Shown piece by piece: positions 25,481-37,017 of a DNA stretch of 64,000 nt (positions within the stretch are counted from its first letter, which is position 1; the number at the start of each line of letters is the position of its first letter). The notes beneath the pieces are model-generated. The model saw only the letters and a program-made list of their open reading frames with translations. It searched no databases and was not told the origin of the DNA. Source of the stretch: Novosphingobium resinovorum (GTDB lineage Bacteria > Pseudomonadota > Alphaproteobacteria > Sphingomonadales > Sphingomonadaceae); the NCBI RefSeq assembly GCF_027922145.1, contig NZ_BSFC01000021.1, positions 124,001 to 188,000 on the forward strand. The letters run 5' to 3'. A program made the position numbers and the translations under genes.

Positions 25481-27031
25481 TCAGCCCTTCGCCGTGCACG
25501 CCGGATTGGCCGCATCCGGTATCGTAATGAAGTTGATGCTCGACGCAGGCGCCGTGACGACGCCGCGCTGCCGCTTTGCCGTCATGCGTGGAAATGCATC
25601 ACCCGGCCCCAGTTCAAGCACCACGCCGTTCAGCGCCGCGCTGCCCGGCTGGCCATCCGGCTGCGTCAGGGTGAAGACCTCCGCACGTCCATCCACTCGC
25701 AGCGAACGTGCATTCGTCCGTTCCGGATTGATGGCAAGTACTGTCACCCCGCCCGGTCGTCCACGCTGGCAATGCGCGTAGATCCGCAGTCCGTCAGCTC
25801 CGTCCATGCGGCCGCCGTCGAGCACGGTCGTCCCCATCGTCCGGCGCCAGAGCCAGGCCGCCCAATAATTCGGCCGGGGCGCAAAATCGTGCTCGTCGAG
25901 CAGGGCATAGTCGCTCGCCGCCAGCGTGTTGTGCATGACCACCTGCACACCCTGCCTTGCGGAACGGGCAAGCTGGTCCACGAACCGAAAGGTATCCGCG
26001 AAAGTCTTCGCCTGCGGATTGCCGCCGCAGGCCGCGTCGGCGGTCTCGGTCAGCCACATGGGAGCGCCCGGACTGACCCGATCGCGCAGCGTGCGCGTGT
26101 CCGCAATCGCCGTATCGATCTTGGACAACCATGCGTCCGACTGCGGGTCGATGTCCTTCAGGCCGTTGCAGCGCTGCGACAGTGCCCCGTAGAAATGGAA
26201 CGAAACCGCGTCTGGACGATGAACTGTCAGCGGCGCCACGTCCGCCGTCGGCAGCATCTTGATGAACGAAGGAAACGCGCTCCCCTTGCCGAGTTCGAAG
26301 GCTCCCGGCCCGAGGATCAGCGTGTCGGGCGAGCGCTTGCGCAGCCAGTCGTGAAACCGCCCGAAATCCCGGCGATAGCGCGTCGCGTCGTAATTGACCG
26401 GGGGCTTGGTGCCGCCGATGAGATTGGGCTCGTTCGCGAATTCAGACGCCGCGATCCTGCCGCCGATGCTCTGCGTATAGGCGAACAGCCGTTCGGCAGC
26501 CTCGTGCGTCCAGTTTCCGTCAGCGTCGCGCGATCCCGGACTGGTGGGCATCGACGTGACGATCTGCGCATCGCTGTCGCGCGCGAACTCCACGGCCTGT
26601 CGCCACTGGCGGCGGGTGAGGACCGCGTCGTATCCCTTGGGCACGGCCGACAGCGGCGTCTCGGTGTCGGAAAAGAACGTTCCGTTCGCCCATGTCCCGC
26701 TATACCGGACGTAAGCCGGTCCGAGCGCTTGCGCGAGAACGCGCAACCGGGGATTCTGCAAGTCGATCGGCGGACGATCCTCGTACAGATCCGTCTTCGA
26801 ACCGTTCGTGCTGCCGTAAGGCTTCCAGAAGCGTCCGCCCGTCAGTTCCAGCATTTCGACGTTGTAGGACAGGAAGCGCTCGCTGACAGTTCCGACCACA
26901 GGCAATTGCGCGACCGAAAGATGGGAGACGGCACTATTGTCGGCATTGCCCAATGGCTCCTGCGTCATGACGCAACCCGCAAGTGCCGATGCTGCGCAGC
27001 CGGTGAACAAAATAAGATGACGTCGAATCAA
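25481..27031 (-). CDS. Glycoside hydrolase family 79-like lipoprotein (heparanase/beta-glucuronidase type)
   Basis: A 516-residue exported enzyme. The N-terminus is a lipoprotein signal with the lipobox ASALAGCVM, so it should be membrane-anchored on the periplasmic or outer face. The clan A (beta/alpha)8 fold is shown by GPAYVRYSGTWANGTFF, AASEFANEPNLIGG (acid/base Glu of the NEP motif) and PMWLTETADAACGG (nucleophile Glu). The C-terminal beta-domain follows from about residue 410. Its likely substrate is a glucuronic-acid-containing glycan. It faces the M14 peptidase and has no evident operon partner. Confidence 0.82.
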   Translation of the reverse strand: MIRRHLILFTGCAASALAGCVMTQEPLGNADNSAVSHLSVAQLPVVGTVSERFLSYNVEMLELTGGRFWKPYGSTNGSKTDLYEDRPPIDLQNPRLRVLAQALGPAYVRYSGTWANGTFFSDTETPLSAVPKGYDAVLTRRQWRQAVEFARDSDAQIVTSMPTSPGSRDADGNWTHEAAERLFAYTQSIGGRIAASEFANEPNLIGGTKPPVNYDATRYRRDFGRFHDWLRKRSPDTLILGPGAFELGKGSAFPSFIKMLPTADVAPLTVHRPDAVSFHFYGALSQRCNGLKDIDPQSDAWLSKIDTAIADTRTLRDRVSPGAPMWLTETADAACGGNPQAKTFADTFRFVDQLARSARQGVQVVMHNTLAASDYALLDEHDFAPRPNYWAAWLWRRTMGTTVLDGGRMDGADGLRIYAHCQRGRPGGVTVLAINPERTNARSLRVDGRAEVFTLTQPDGQPGSAALNGVVLELGPGDAFPRMTAKRQRGVVTAPASSINFITIPDAANPACTAKG

Positions 27032-27180
27032 TCTCGCCTCGCACGCTGGATCAGATCGTGCGCAAGAATCAGGCTTTCGCGGAAGTTACTGAAGGCGCCA
27101 TGTGCTTTTGATTGCCTGTCGGGAAAAGTATTTGTTTCAAAGCATTGCTGGGCATGACAGCGCGCGCCGTGCCGAGGGCG

Positions 27181-27206
27181 GTCCCAGCCTTCGCTGGAAT
27201 GACGGG
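27181..27206. repeat. Half-copy of family A intergenic repeat
   Basis: GTCCCAGCCTTCGCTGGAAT with the following GACGGG corresponds to the right arm of the element at 4928-4959. It lies in the roughly 200-bp gap between the GH79-like gene and the hutC 3' end, in which I see no gene. Confidence 0.5.
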
Positions 27207-27229
27207 CGCGGTAAGCGAGCTTCGAAGTG

Positions 27230-27937
27230 TTACCGCCCCGAAGCCCCCGGCCCGAAGCGCGCCACCATGTCGTAGGCATCGCCGAGGAACAGCTGGCGCA
27301 CGTAAGTAATCCGCTCCGAGCCGCGCCACGTCCGGCGCTCGACGCACAGACACGGCGTTCCGACCGCCACGCCCAGCCATTCCGCTTCCTCGGCCTGCGC
27401 GCCGACGGCCGAGATGCGCGTCTCCGCCTCGGTCCAGGGCACGTGCTGCAGGAGCCACGTCCCCGGAGGAACCGCGTCGAGGTCGGCGCCGACGATCCCC
27501 GGTACGGCCAGAGCGCTCACCAGGCGGAACTCCACGCCCAGCGGCGCGCCGTCCACCAGATGCAAGCCATCAATGTGGACCAGTTCCCCGCCGCCTGCCA
27601 GCAGCACTTCCTCCTCGTCCTCCCCGGCGGCACGGACCCGGCGGCGGATGGGCTGGAAGGCATAATCCTGCCCGCGCTCGCGCACTTGCGCGGCGATGTC
27701 GGGCACGTCGAGCACCATCGAGTGGACCTTCGGCCGCGCCACGAACGTCCCCGCCCGCTTGCGCCGGTCGATCAGCCCCGCCGCGACGAGCGCCGAGAGC
27801 GCCTTGTTCACGGTCATGCGCGAGCAGCCGTATTCCTGCATCAGTTCCTGCTCGATGGGCAGGCGGTCTCCGGGAGCCAGTTCGCCGCCGAGGATGCGGC
27901 CCTCGAAATCCGATCGAATGCGTTCGTGAAGGGGCAT
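27230..27937 (-). CDS. hutC: HutC-type GntR repressor of histidine utilisation
   Basis: About 235 residues. The N-terminal winged helix-turn-helix has MPLHERIRSDFEGRILGGEL and YGCSRMTVNKALSALVAAGL. The C-terminal UTRA ligand-binding domain has VHIDGLHLVDGAPLGVEFRL and WTEAETRISAVGA. Such repressors are released by urocanate. ATG 27937 is used; GTG 27943 would overlap the hutF stop by four bases (GTGA) and is equally possible. The likely binding sites are the 19-bp elements at 29339-29357 and 20067-20085. Confidence 0.93.
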   Translation of the reverse strand: MPLHERIRSDFEGRILGGELAPGDRLPIEQELMQEYGCSRMTVNKALSALVAAGLIDRRKRAGTFVARPKVHSMVLDVPDIAAQVRERGQDYAFQPIRRRVRAAGEDEEEVLLAGGGELVHIDGLHLVDGAPLGVEFRLVSALAVPGIVGADLDAVPPGTWLLQHVPWTEAETRISAVGAQAEEAEWLGVAVGTPCLCVERRTWRGSERITYVRQLFLGDAYDMVARFGPGASGR

Positions 27938-27939
27938 TC

Positions 27940-29319
27940 TCACGCGATCAGTGTCTCCAGTACCTTGGCATAGTCGCGGACCACCCGGTCGCGGGCATGA
28001 TGACGCCCTTCGCTCACCAGCTTGTCGCCATGGCGCCACACGCAGTCAATGGCCGAGCGCCCGGCGGCGAAGACGAAGCTGTCGGTTATCGCATCGCCCG
28101 CCCTGTGCATCATGGCCGGATGGTCGAGGTTCAGGCTGATGATGTCGGCAGGCAGGCCGACCGCAATCCCGCCTTCGACGCCCAATGCAGCCGCCCCGCC
28201 CGTCAGCGCGCCCACGTAAAGGTCCGCGCCGGTGGAGCGCCCGCTCTCCCGGGCCATGACGTTGCGTGCGCGGCGCGTCAGGCGCTGGCCGTATTCGAGC
28301 AGGCGCAGTTCCTCGGCCGCGTCGATCAGCACGTTGGAATCGCTGCCGATGCCGTAGCGACCGTCTGCCTCCAGGAACCCCTCCACCGGAAACAGCCCGT
28401 CGCCGAGGTTTGCTTCGGTGATCGGGCAGAGCCCCGCCACCGCGCCGCTGCGCGCGGCGGCAACGGTTTCGCTTTCCGTCATGTGCGTGGCATGGACGAG
28501 GCACCAACGCGCGTCCACTTCGGCGTTGTCCAGCAGCCATTCGACCGGACGCCGGCCGCTCCATGCGAGGCAGTCGTCCACTTCCTTCACCTGCTCGGCG
28601 ATGTGGATGTGGACCGGTCGGGCTTTCGCCAGCGGTTCGAGATCGCGCAGTTGATCGGGCGAAACGGCGCGCAGGGAATGCGGCGCCACGCCGACCACGG
28701 CATCAGGCAGCGCGCGGGCATGGGCCTCGGCGCCTTCGAGCAACCGCGCGTACTGGTCCAGATCGCTGATGAAGCGCGCCTGCGCATCGCTGGGCGGCTG
28801 CGCGCCGAACCCGGCGTAGCTGTAGAGGACCGGCAGCAGCGTCATGCCGATGCCGGTGTCCCCGGCCGCCGCCAGCACCGCCGCGCTCATCTGCGCGACG
28901 TCGGCGAAGGCGCGGCCCTCGCGGTCGTGGTGCACGTAATGGAACTCGCCGACGCGAGTGAAGCCGCCTTCCAGCATCTCGACATAGGCCATCGCCGCGA
29001 TGGCGCGCACGTCGTCCGGGGTCATGCGCTGGACGAAGCGGTACATGATCTCGCGCCAGGTCCAGAAGCTGTCGTTCGCAGGGCCGCGCTGCTCGGCAAG
29101 GCCCGCCATGCCGCGCTGGAAGGCATGGCTGTGCAGGTTGGGCATTCCGGGCAGCGCGCAAGGGTGGCGCTCGTCCTCGGGCAAGCGTTCCGTATCCGCC
29201 TCGAGGGCAGCGATCCGCCCCTGCTCCAGCGTGACGCGGACATTCCGCGCCCAGCCTTCGGGCAGCAGACAATTCTCGAAAAACAATGGCCTGTGCGAGC
29301 CGTCCGACCTTGCCGACAT
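27940..29319 (-). CDS. hutF: Formimidoylglutamate deiminase
   Basis: A 459-residue zinc amidohydrolase that converts N-formimidoyl-L-glutamate to N-formyl-L-glutamate plus ammonia, the five-step version of the histidine pathway that then needs HutG. The metal-binding start of the barrel is GMPNLHSHAFQRGMAGLAEQ; HIHIAEQVKEVDDC and CLVHATHMTESE supply further metal and catalytic residues, and GSDSNVLIDAAEELRLLEY the terminal Asp. ATG 29319 has AGGAG nearby on its strand. The stop overlaps the hutC start region, so hutF-hutC is one transcript divergent from hutI. Confidence 0.95.
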   Translation of the reverse strand: MSARSDGSHRPLFFENCLLPEGWARNVRVTLEQGRIAALEADTERLPEDERHPCALPGMPNLHSHAFQRGMAGLAEQRGPANDSFWTWREIMYRFVQRMTPDDVRAIAAMAYVEMLEGGFTRVGEFHYVHHDREGRAFADVAQMSAAVLAAAGDTGIGMTLLPVLYSYAGFGAQPPSDAQARFISDLDQYARLLEGAEAHARALPDAVVGVAPHSLRAVSPDQLRDLEPLAKARPVHIHIAEQVKEVDDCLAWSGRRPVEWLLDNAEVDARWCLVHATHMTESETVAAARSGAVAGLCPITEANLGDGLFPVEGFLEADGRYGIGSDSNVLIDAAEELRLLEYGQRLTRRARNVMARESGRSTGADLYVGALTGGAAALGVEGGIAVGLPADIISLNLDHPAMMHRAGDAITDSFVFAAGRSAIDCVWRHGDKLVSEGRHHARDRVVRDYAKVLETLIA

Positions 29320-29338
29320 GAATCTGCTCCTTGCTTCG

Positions 29339-29357
29339 ATTTTTTGTCTATACATTA
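29339..29357. promoter_or_regulatory. HutC-type operator between hutF and hutI
   Basis: ATTTTTTGTCTATACATTA, core GTCTATAC, fits the GTNTANAC consensus of HutC-type regulators. It lies 20 bp from the hutF start and 22-52 bp from hutI starts, so one site could repress both divergent units. A 17/19 match is found at 20067-20085. Confidence 0.75.
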
Positions 29358-29408
29358 AATTTGAACGGTGCAATCACAATGGGCGAGGCAAACGAGGGCC
29401 ACGGAATC

Positions 29409-30605
29409 ATGCTGTACGACACCGTCTGGAAAGGCGCCCGGCTCGCTACGATGAGTGGTGAAGGCATCGGCGCGGTGGACCATGGCGTGATCGCGGCAAA
29501 GGACGGCATGATCGCTTACGCCGGACCTGCCGCCGATGTACCGACCCTCAATGCGAAGCGGATCGTCGACTGCGAAGGCCGCTGGATCACCCCGGGCCTG
29601 ATCGACTGCCACACCCACCTGATCCACGGCGGCGACCGCGCGGCCGAGTTCGAGATGCGCCTGGGCGGCGCCTCCTACGAGGAGATCGCGCGGACCGGGG
29701 GCGGCATCGTCTCCACCATGCGCTCCACCCGCGCCGCGAGCGAGGACGAACTCGTCGCCGCCGCCCTGCCCCGCCTCGATGCGCTGATCGCGGAAGGCGC
29801 GACCACGGTGGAGGTCAAGTCCGGCTACGGCCTCGACCGCGACAGCGAGATCCGCATGCTGCGCGCCGCCCGCCGTCTGGGTGAAGAACGCGCGGTGTCC
29901 ATCGCCACCACTTTCCTCGGCGCGCACGCCCTGCCGCCTGAGTTCGCGGGCGATGCGGACGTCTACATCGCCCTGCTCTGCGACGAAGTGCTGCCCGAGG
30001 TCGCCGCGCTCGGCCTTGCCGATGCGGTCGACGCCTTCTGCGAGGGCATCGGCTTCACCCCGGCGCAGACGGAGCGCATGTTCGCCGCCGCCGCGCGCCA
30101 TGGCCTGCCGGTGAAGCTTCATGCCGAGCAGCTTTCCAACCTCCACGGCGCGGCCTTGGCGGCGCGGCACGGGGCGCTTTCCGCCGATCACCTCGAACAT
30201 CTCGACGAGGCCGGGATCGCCGCCATGGCCGCATCGGGCACCGTCGCCACCTTGCTGCCGGGCGCGTACTATTTCGTGCGCGAGACGAAGCTGCCGCCGA
30301 TCGAAGCCTTGCGCGCGGCCGGGGTGCCCATCGCACTGGCGACCGACTGCAATCCCGGCACGTCGCCGCTCACCTCGCTGCTGCTGACGATGAACATGGG
30401 CGCGACGCTGTTTCGCCTCACCGTCGCCGAATGCCTTGCCGGCGTCACCCGCAATGCCGCGCGCGCCCTCGGGCTTGCCGATCGCGGCACGCTGGAGGCG
30501 GGCAAGCGCTGCGATCTCGCCATCTGGGACGTCGAGCGTCCCGCGCAGCTGGTCTATCGCATGGGGTTCAATCCGCTCCATGCCCGCATCTGGAGTGGTC
30601 AATGA
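29409..30605 (+). CDS. hutI: Imidazolonepropionase
   Basis: A 398-residue amidohydrolase that opens the ring of 4-imidazolone-5-propanoate to give formimidoylglutamate. Metal site [20 protein letters not shown]; substrate-site segments [26 protein letters not shown] and KLHAEQLSN; terminal Asp in [15 protein letters not shown] 29409 ([13 protein letters not shown]) matches family N-termini; ATG 29379 is an in-frame alternative and would add ten residues. The stop overlaps hutH by four bases (ATGA). Confidence 0.95.
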   Translation: MLYDTVWKGARLATMSGEGIGAVDHGVIAAKDGMIAYAGPAADVPTLNAKRIVDCEGRWITPGLIDCHTHLIHGGDRAAEFEMRLGGASYEEIARTGGGIVSTMRSTRAASEDELVAAALPRLDALIAEGATTVEVKSGYGLDRDSEIRMLRAARRLGEERAVSIATTFLGAHALPPEFAGDADVYIALLCDEVLPEVAALGLADAVDAFCEGIGFTPAQTERMFAAAARHGLPVKLHAEQLSNLHGAALAARHGALSADHLEHLDEAGIAAMAASGTVATLLPGAYYFVRETKLPPIEALRAAGVPIALATDCNPGTSPLTSLLLTMNMGATLFRLTVAECLAGVTRNAARALGLADRGTLEAGKRCDLAIWDVERPAQLVYRMGFNPLHARIWSGQ

Positions 30606-32127
30606 ATCCTGTCCTGCTCACCCCCGGGGACATCCCGCTGGCGGACTGGCGCGCGGTCTATCGCGGCGCCGCCGTCACGCTCGACCCTGCCTGCGCGCCG
30701 CGCGTGGCGGAAAGCGCTGCCGCCGTCTCGCGCATTCTGGCGAAGGGCGCGCCGGTCTACGGCATCAACACCGGTTTCGGTAAGCTCGCCAGCGTGCGGA
30801 TCGGCGACGAAGACCTCGCGACGCTCCAGCGCAACATCGTGCTGAGCCACGCGGCGGGCACGGGCGCGCCTTCGCCGGTGCCGGTGATCCGGCTGATGAT
30901 GGCGCTGAAACTGGCCAGTCTGGCGCAGGGCGCCTCGGGCGTGCGGCCCGAGACGGTGGCGCTGCTGGAGGCCATGCTGGTCAAGGGGCTGACCCCGGTG
31001 GTGCCCAGCCAGGGCTCGGTCGGCGCGAGCGGCGACCTTGCCCCGCTCTCCCACATGGCCGCGACGATGATCGGCGTGGGCGAGATCTTCTATCAGGGTG
31101 AACGCCTGCCCGCCGCCGAGGCGCTGCACAGAGCGGCACTCACCAGCACTCAACTGGGGCCTAAAGAGGGCCTGGCGCTGCTCAACGGCACCCAGTTCTC
31201 CACCGCCAACGCGCTGGCCGGGCTGTTCGAGGCCGAACTGCTGTTCCGCTCGGCGCTCGTCACCGGCGCGCTCTCGACCGAGGCGGCCAAGGGTTCCGAC
31301 ACGCCGTTCGATCCGCGCATTCACACGCTAAGGCGTCATCGGGGTCAAATCGAGGTCGCCGATGCCCTGCGCGGCCTGATGACCGGCAGCGCCATCCGCG
31401 CCAGCCATCTGGAGAACGACGCGCGCGTGCAGGATCCCTACTGCCTGCGCTGTCAGCCGCAGGTCATGGGCGCCGCGCTCGACATTCTGCGCCAGGCCGC
31501 GACCACGCTGGAGATCGAGGCCAACGGCGTCTCCGACAACCCGCTGATCTTCCCGGAGACCGACGAGGCGCTGTCGGGCGGCAACTTCCATGCCGAGCCG
31601 GTCGCCTTCGCGGCCGACATGATTGCCATGGCCATCTGCGAGATCGGCTCGATCGCCGAGCGCCGCATCGCCATGCTGGTGGACCCGGCGCTGTCCGGCC
31701 TGCCCGCGTTCCTGACGCCGCGCCCCGGCCTCAATTCGGGGTTCATGATCCCGCAGGTGACCGCCGCCGCGCTGGTCAGCGAGAACAAGCAGCGCGCCTA
31801 TCCGGCCAGCGTGGATTCGATCCCGACTTCGGCCAATCAGGAAGACCACGTCTCGATGGCCGCCCACGGCGCGCGCCGCCTGCTCGACATGGCGGAAAAT
31901 GCGACCGCCGTGCTGGGCATCGAACTGCTCGCCGCCGCGCAGGGGTGCGACTTTCATGCCCCGCTCGCGTCCAGCGATGCGCTTGAGGCAGCCCGCGCAA
32001 CCCTGCGTGACAAGGTGCCGACGCTGGAGGACGACCGCCATTTCCACCCCGACATGGAGGCGGCCAACCTGCTGGTCCGCTCGGGCGCGCTGCTTGCCTC
32101 GGCGGGCGACGCCCTCCCCGGTGTAGC

Positions 32128-32131
<4 letters not shown>
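30602..32131 (+). CDS. hutH: Histidine ammonia-lyase
   Basis: A 509-residue lyase that removes ammonia from L-histidine to give trans-urocanate, the first step and source of the HutC inducer. The Ala-Ser-Gly triad that forms the MIO prosthetic group is in [16 protein letters not shown] (near residue 143). Further signatures: [35 protein letters not shown] and [18 protein letters not shown]. The overlap with hutI on the left and with hutG on the right (ATG at 32128, hutH stop at 32131) shows tight coupling. Confidence 0.97.
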
Positions 32132-34641
<2,510 letters not shown>

Positions 34642-34656
34642 TCCTTCCCCCATGCT

Positions 34657-34742
34657 CGTCATTGCGAGCGCAGCGAAGCAATCCAGGGCCGCGTAAACCG
34701 CCCTGGATTGCTTCGTCGGCTTCGCCTCCTCGCAATGACGAA
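34657..34742. repeat. Intergenic inverted-repeat element, family B, copy 3
   Basis: CGTCATTGCGAGCGCAGCGA with the following AGCAATCCAGGGC pairs with GCCCTGGATTGCTTCGTCGG and the following TCGCAATGACG. It lies between hutU and hutD, within the hut transcript. Confidence 0.75.
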
Positions 34743-34765
34743 TGTATTTTCATGAGTATCCGCCC

Positions 34766-35296
34766 ATGACCATCGCCCGCATCATCCGCGCCGCCGACTG
34801 CCCGGAGGTTCCGTGGAAGAACGGCGGCGGCACCACGCGCGAGATCGCCGTCTGCCCGCCCGGCGCGGGGATGGGCGATTTCCTGTGGCGGCTCAGCATG
34901 GCGCGCGTCGAGCAGGCCGGACCGTTCTCGTCATTCGATGGCATCGACCGAACGCTGGCAGTGCTCGAAGGCACCCTGCATTTATCCGGAGCCGTCGACG
35001 CAGTACTCGACCCCGTCAGCGCGCCCTTCCCTTTCGACGGCGCGGCGAACGTCGAGGGCGTCCCGCTGGGCGGGGCAGTTCTCGACCTCAACGCCATGGT
35101 CCGGCGCGGCACTTACAATTGCGAGATGCAGCGCCTGCCCCCCGGCACAATGGTCACCCCCGCAGGCACGACGTTCCTCCTTGCACTCGAAGCGCAAACA
35201 CTCGACGACACCGATCTCGGCTATCTCGACTGTGCCCGGATCGACGCTCCGGTCACCACCGCAGGCCCAGTGTTGCTGGTCCGCTTCCTCTCCTGA
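34766..35296 (+). CDS. hutD: HutD family protein
   Basis: A 176-residue cupin-fold protein of the HutD/Ves family, found in hut operons of proteobacteria and thought to tune pathway flux by binding formylglutamate or a related intermediate. Typical motifs: VPWKNGGGTTREIAV at the N-terminus, FLWRLSMARVEQAGPFSSF and GTYNCEMQRLPPGTMVTPAG. ATG 34766 gives the expected length. Last gene of the plus-strand hut unit, separated from hutU by a family B repeat. Confidence 0.92.
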   Translation: MTIARIIRAADCPEVPWKNGGGTTREIAVCPPGAGMGDFLWRLSMARVEQAGPFSSFDGIDRTLAVLEGTLHLSGAVDAVLDPVSAPFPFDGAANVEGVPLGGAVLDLNAMVRRGTYNCEMQRLPPGTMVTPAGTTFLLALEAQTLDDTDLGYLDCARIDAPVTTAGPVLLVRFLS

Positions 35297-35315
35297 AAAA
35301 ATTTACGCCAGCACG

Positions 35316-35342
35316 GAAGGAATTTTCCGCGCCGTGTCTCTT
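35316..35342 (+). promoter_or_regulatory. Candidate ECF-sigma promoter of the sigma gene
   Basis: GAAGGAAT (35316-35323), then 13 bp, then TCTCTT (35337-35342). The same GAAGGAAT-N13-NCTCTT arrangement occurs at 36940-36966, upstream of the TonB receptor. GGAAT matches the GGAA-type -35 of FecI-like sigma factors. Because it ends only 2 bp before ATG 35345, the transcript would be leaderless or translation would start further in. Confidence 0.45.
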
Positions 35343-35344
35343 TC

Positions 35345-35974
35345 ATGGCAAACGGGAAATCCGAATGCCTGAGGGAGGGTGCCACGCCAGGGGAGGCAGA
35401 CAAGGAACTTGCGCGGCGACGCGGGACGGCCCTCTGGGTCGCGCGCGAGATCGTGCCCCATGAGGCGCGGGTCCGCCGCTGGCTGGCCCGGTCGCGCCTC
35501 TCGCCGGAGGACGTGGACGAGGTGATGCAGGAAGCCTACTGCCGGATCGCGATGCTGCCCTCGGTCGACCACATCGACCGGCCGCTGGCCTATATGTTCT
35601 CGATCACCCGCAACCTGTTGCTGCGTCGTCTCAGGCGCCAGCAGGTCGTGGTGCTGGAGGCCGTGAGCGAGATCGAGACATGGCAGGACGAAACCCCCTC
35701 GCCCGAGGAACAGGCCGCGAGCCGCATCAGCTACGAGCGGGTCCTGGCCATCATCGGCCGCCTGCCGGAACGGTGCCGCCGCGTGGTGGAACTGCGCAAG
35801 ATCGAGGGCTGGTCCCAGAAGGAAATCGCCGCCCATCTCGGCATGACCGAGAAGGCAGTGGAGAAGCAGGTCTGGACCGGCGTGCGCGCCATCCGCGATG
35901 CATGGCTGCAGGCCGAGGCACTGAGCGAGAACCGCATGCTCGGCGCCGATCGCCGGGAGGCGCGGTCATGGTGA
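35345..35974 (+). CDS. FecI-type ECF RNA polymerase sigma factor
   Basis: A 209-residue sigma-70 family protein. Region 2 (about residues 35-105) has EDVDEVMQEAYCRIAMLPSV and RPLAYMFSITRNLLLRRLRR; region 4 (about 135-185) has GRLPERCRRVVELRKIEGWS and AHLGMTEKAVEKQVWTGVRA. There is no SnoaL-like extension. It overlaps the FecR gene by 7 bp, which in turn precedes an STN-type receptor, the classical arrangement of a cell-surface signalling circuit. Its probable targets are the receptor/esterase/pectinesterase genes downstream and itself. Confidence 0.93.
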   Translation: MANGKSECLREGATPGEADKELARRRGTALWVAREIVPHEARVRRWLARSRLSPEDVDEVMQEAYCRIAMLPSVDHIDRPLAYMFSITRNLLLRRLRRQQVVVLEAVSEIETWQDETPSPEEQAASRISYERVLAIIGRLPERCRRVVELRKIEGWSQKEIAAHLGMTEKAVEKQVWTGVRAIRDAWLQAEALSENRMLGADRREARSW

Positions 35975-36918
35975 CGCTCGCAGGCGATCAGGCCCGCGAC
36001 GAGGCGGCGCGGTTCGTGGCGCGCATGGACGCCGACGACTGGACCGAAGCCGACGAGAGCGAACTTCAGGCATGGCTGGCCGAAGACCCGCTGCGTCAGG
36101 GCCTGCTGCTGCAGGTACAGGCACAGTGGCTGGCGCTGACCCCCGAGGTCGAGGCACCGGCTGTCCCCGTCGAGGAGGAAGAGGAACCCGCACAATCCGG
36201 CTGGGGTCGTCGCGGCGTGCTGGCGGGGCTGGCGGCATCGGCTGCGCTCGCCTTCGTCGGGCTGCGCTGGAGCCAGAGCCCGGCAGCTTATACGACGAAG
36301 CTCGGCGAAATCCGGCGCCTGCCGCTGCCGGACGGCTCGGTGATGACGATGAATTCGGGCAGCGAACTGACCGTCAGCATGGCGACCAAGCTGCGCGAGG
36401 TGCAACTCGCGCAGGGCGAGGCATGGTTCGAGGTCGCCAAGGATGCGCAGCGCCCCTTCGTCGTCGCGGCCGGGAACGTCCGCGTGCGCGCCGTGGGAAC
36501 GGCCTTCTCGGTGCGGCGGCGTGAAACCGGGGTCGAGATCCTCGTCACCGAGGGCATCGTGGAAACCTGGGCGGACGGCGACCAGAGCCTGCGCATGAAG
36601 CTGGAGGCCGGGGACCGCGCGATGCTTAGCGCCCATGCGGTGATCGACTACGAAACCGGCATCTCGTCATCCGTCGACCGGGCGCTGGCATGGCGCGGCG
36701 GCATGATCGACCTCAACGGGCGCACGCTCTACGACGCGGCGGACGAGTTCAACCGCTACAACCAGCGCCAGATCATCATCGCCGACCCGCGCGTCGCCCG
36801 CGAGGAGTTCGACGGCCTGTTCCGCGTCAACGACCCCGAAGGCTTCGCCGAAGCGGTGAAGGCCAGCCTCAGAGTGTCGCTCGACACCAGCAATCCGAAC
36901 CTCATTCGGATCGAATGA
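35968..36918 (+). CDS. FecR family anti-sigma factor/regulator
   Basis: 316 residues, inner-membrane. A DUF4880 N-terminal cytosolic domain (DEAARFVARMDADDWTEADE, then WLAEDPLRQGLLLQVQAQW) binds the sigma factor; one membrane segment (GVLAGLAASAALAFVGLRW, about residues 78-97) follows; then the periplasmic FecR domain (LGEIRRLPLPDGSVMTMNSG, GEAWFEVAKDAQRPFVVAAG) and a DUF4974-like C-terminal domain that contacts the receptor STN domain. ATG 35968 with GGGAGG at 35955 is well supported and overlaps the sigma gene. Confidence 0.93.
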   Translation: MVTLAGDQARDEAARFVARMDADDWTEADESELQAWLAEDPLRQGLLLQVQAQWLALTPEVEAPAVPVEEEEEPAQSGWGRRGVLAGLAASAALAFVGLRWSQSPAAYTTKLGEIRRLPLPDGSVMTMNSGSELTVSMATKLREVQLAQGEAWFEVAKDAQRPFVVAAGNVRVRAVGTAFSVRRRETGVEILVTEGIVETWADGDQSLRMKLEAGDRAMLSAHAVIDYETGISSSVDRALAWRGGMIDLNGRTLYDAADEFNRYNQRQIIIADPRVAREEFDGLFRVNDPEGFAEAVKASLRVSLDTSNPNLIRIE

Positions 36919-36939
36919 TAAATTTTTTTGAGATGACGA

Positions 36940-36966
36940 GAAGGAATATCCGCTCCGGAGACTCTT
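36940..36966 (+). promoter_or_regulatory. Candidate ECF-sigma promoter of the STN receptor
   Basis: GAAGGAAT (36940-36947), 13 bp, ACTCTT (36961-36966), the same arrangement as upstream of the sigma gene. It lies 51 bp ahead of the receptor ATG, a normal promoter distance. An AT-rich AAATTTTTTT tract precedes it. Confidence 0.5.
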
Positions 36967-37017
36967 AAAGGGCACAGGTGAAAAGAAACCTGACGGATCG
37001 GGACATTGGGAGGGATA

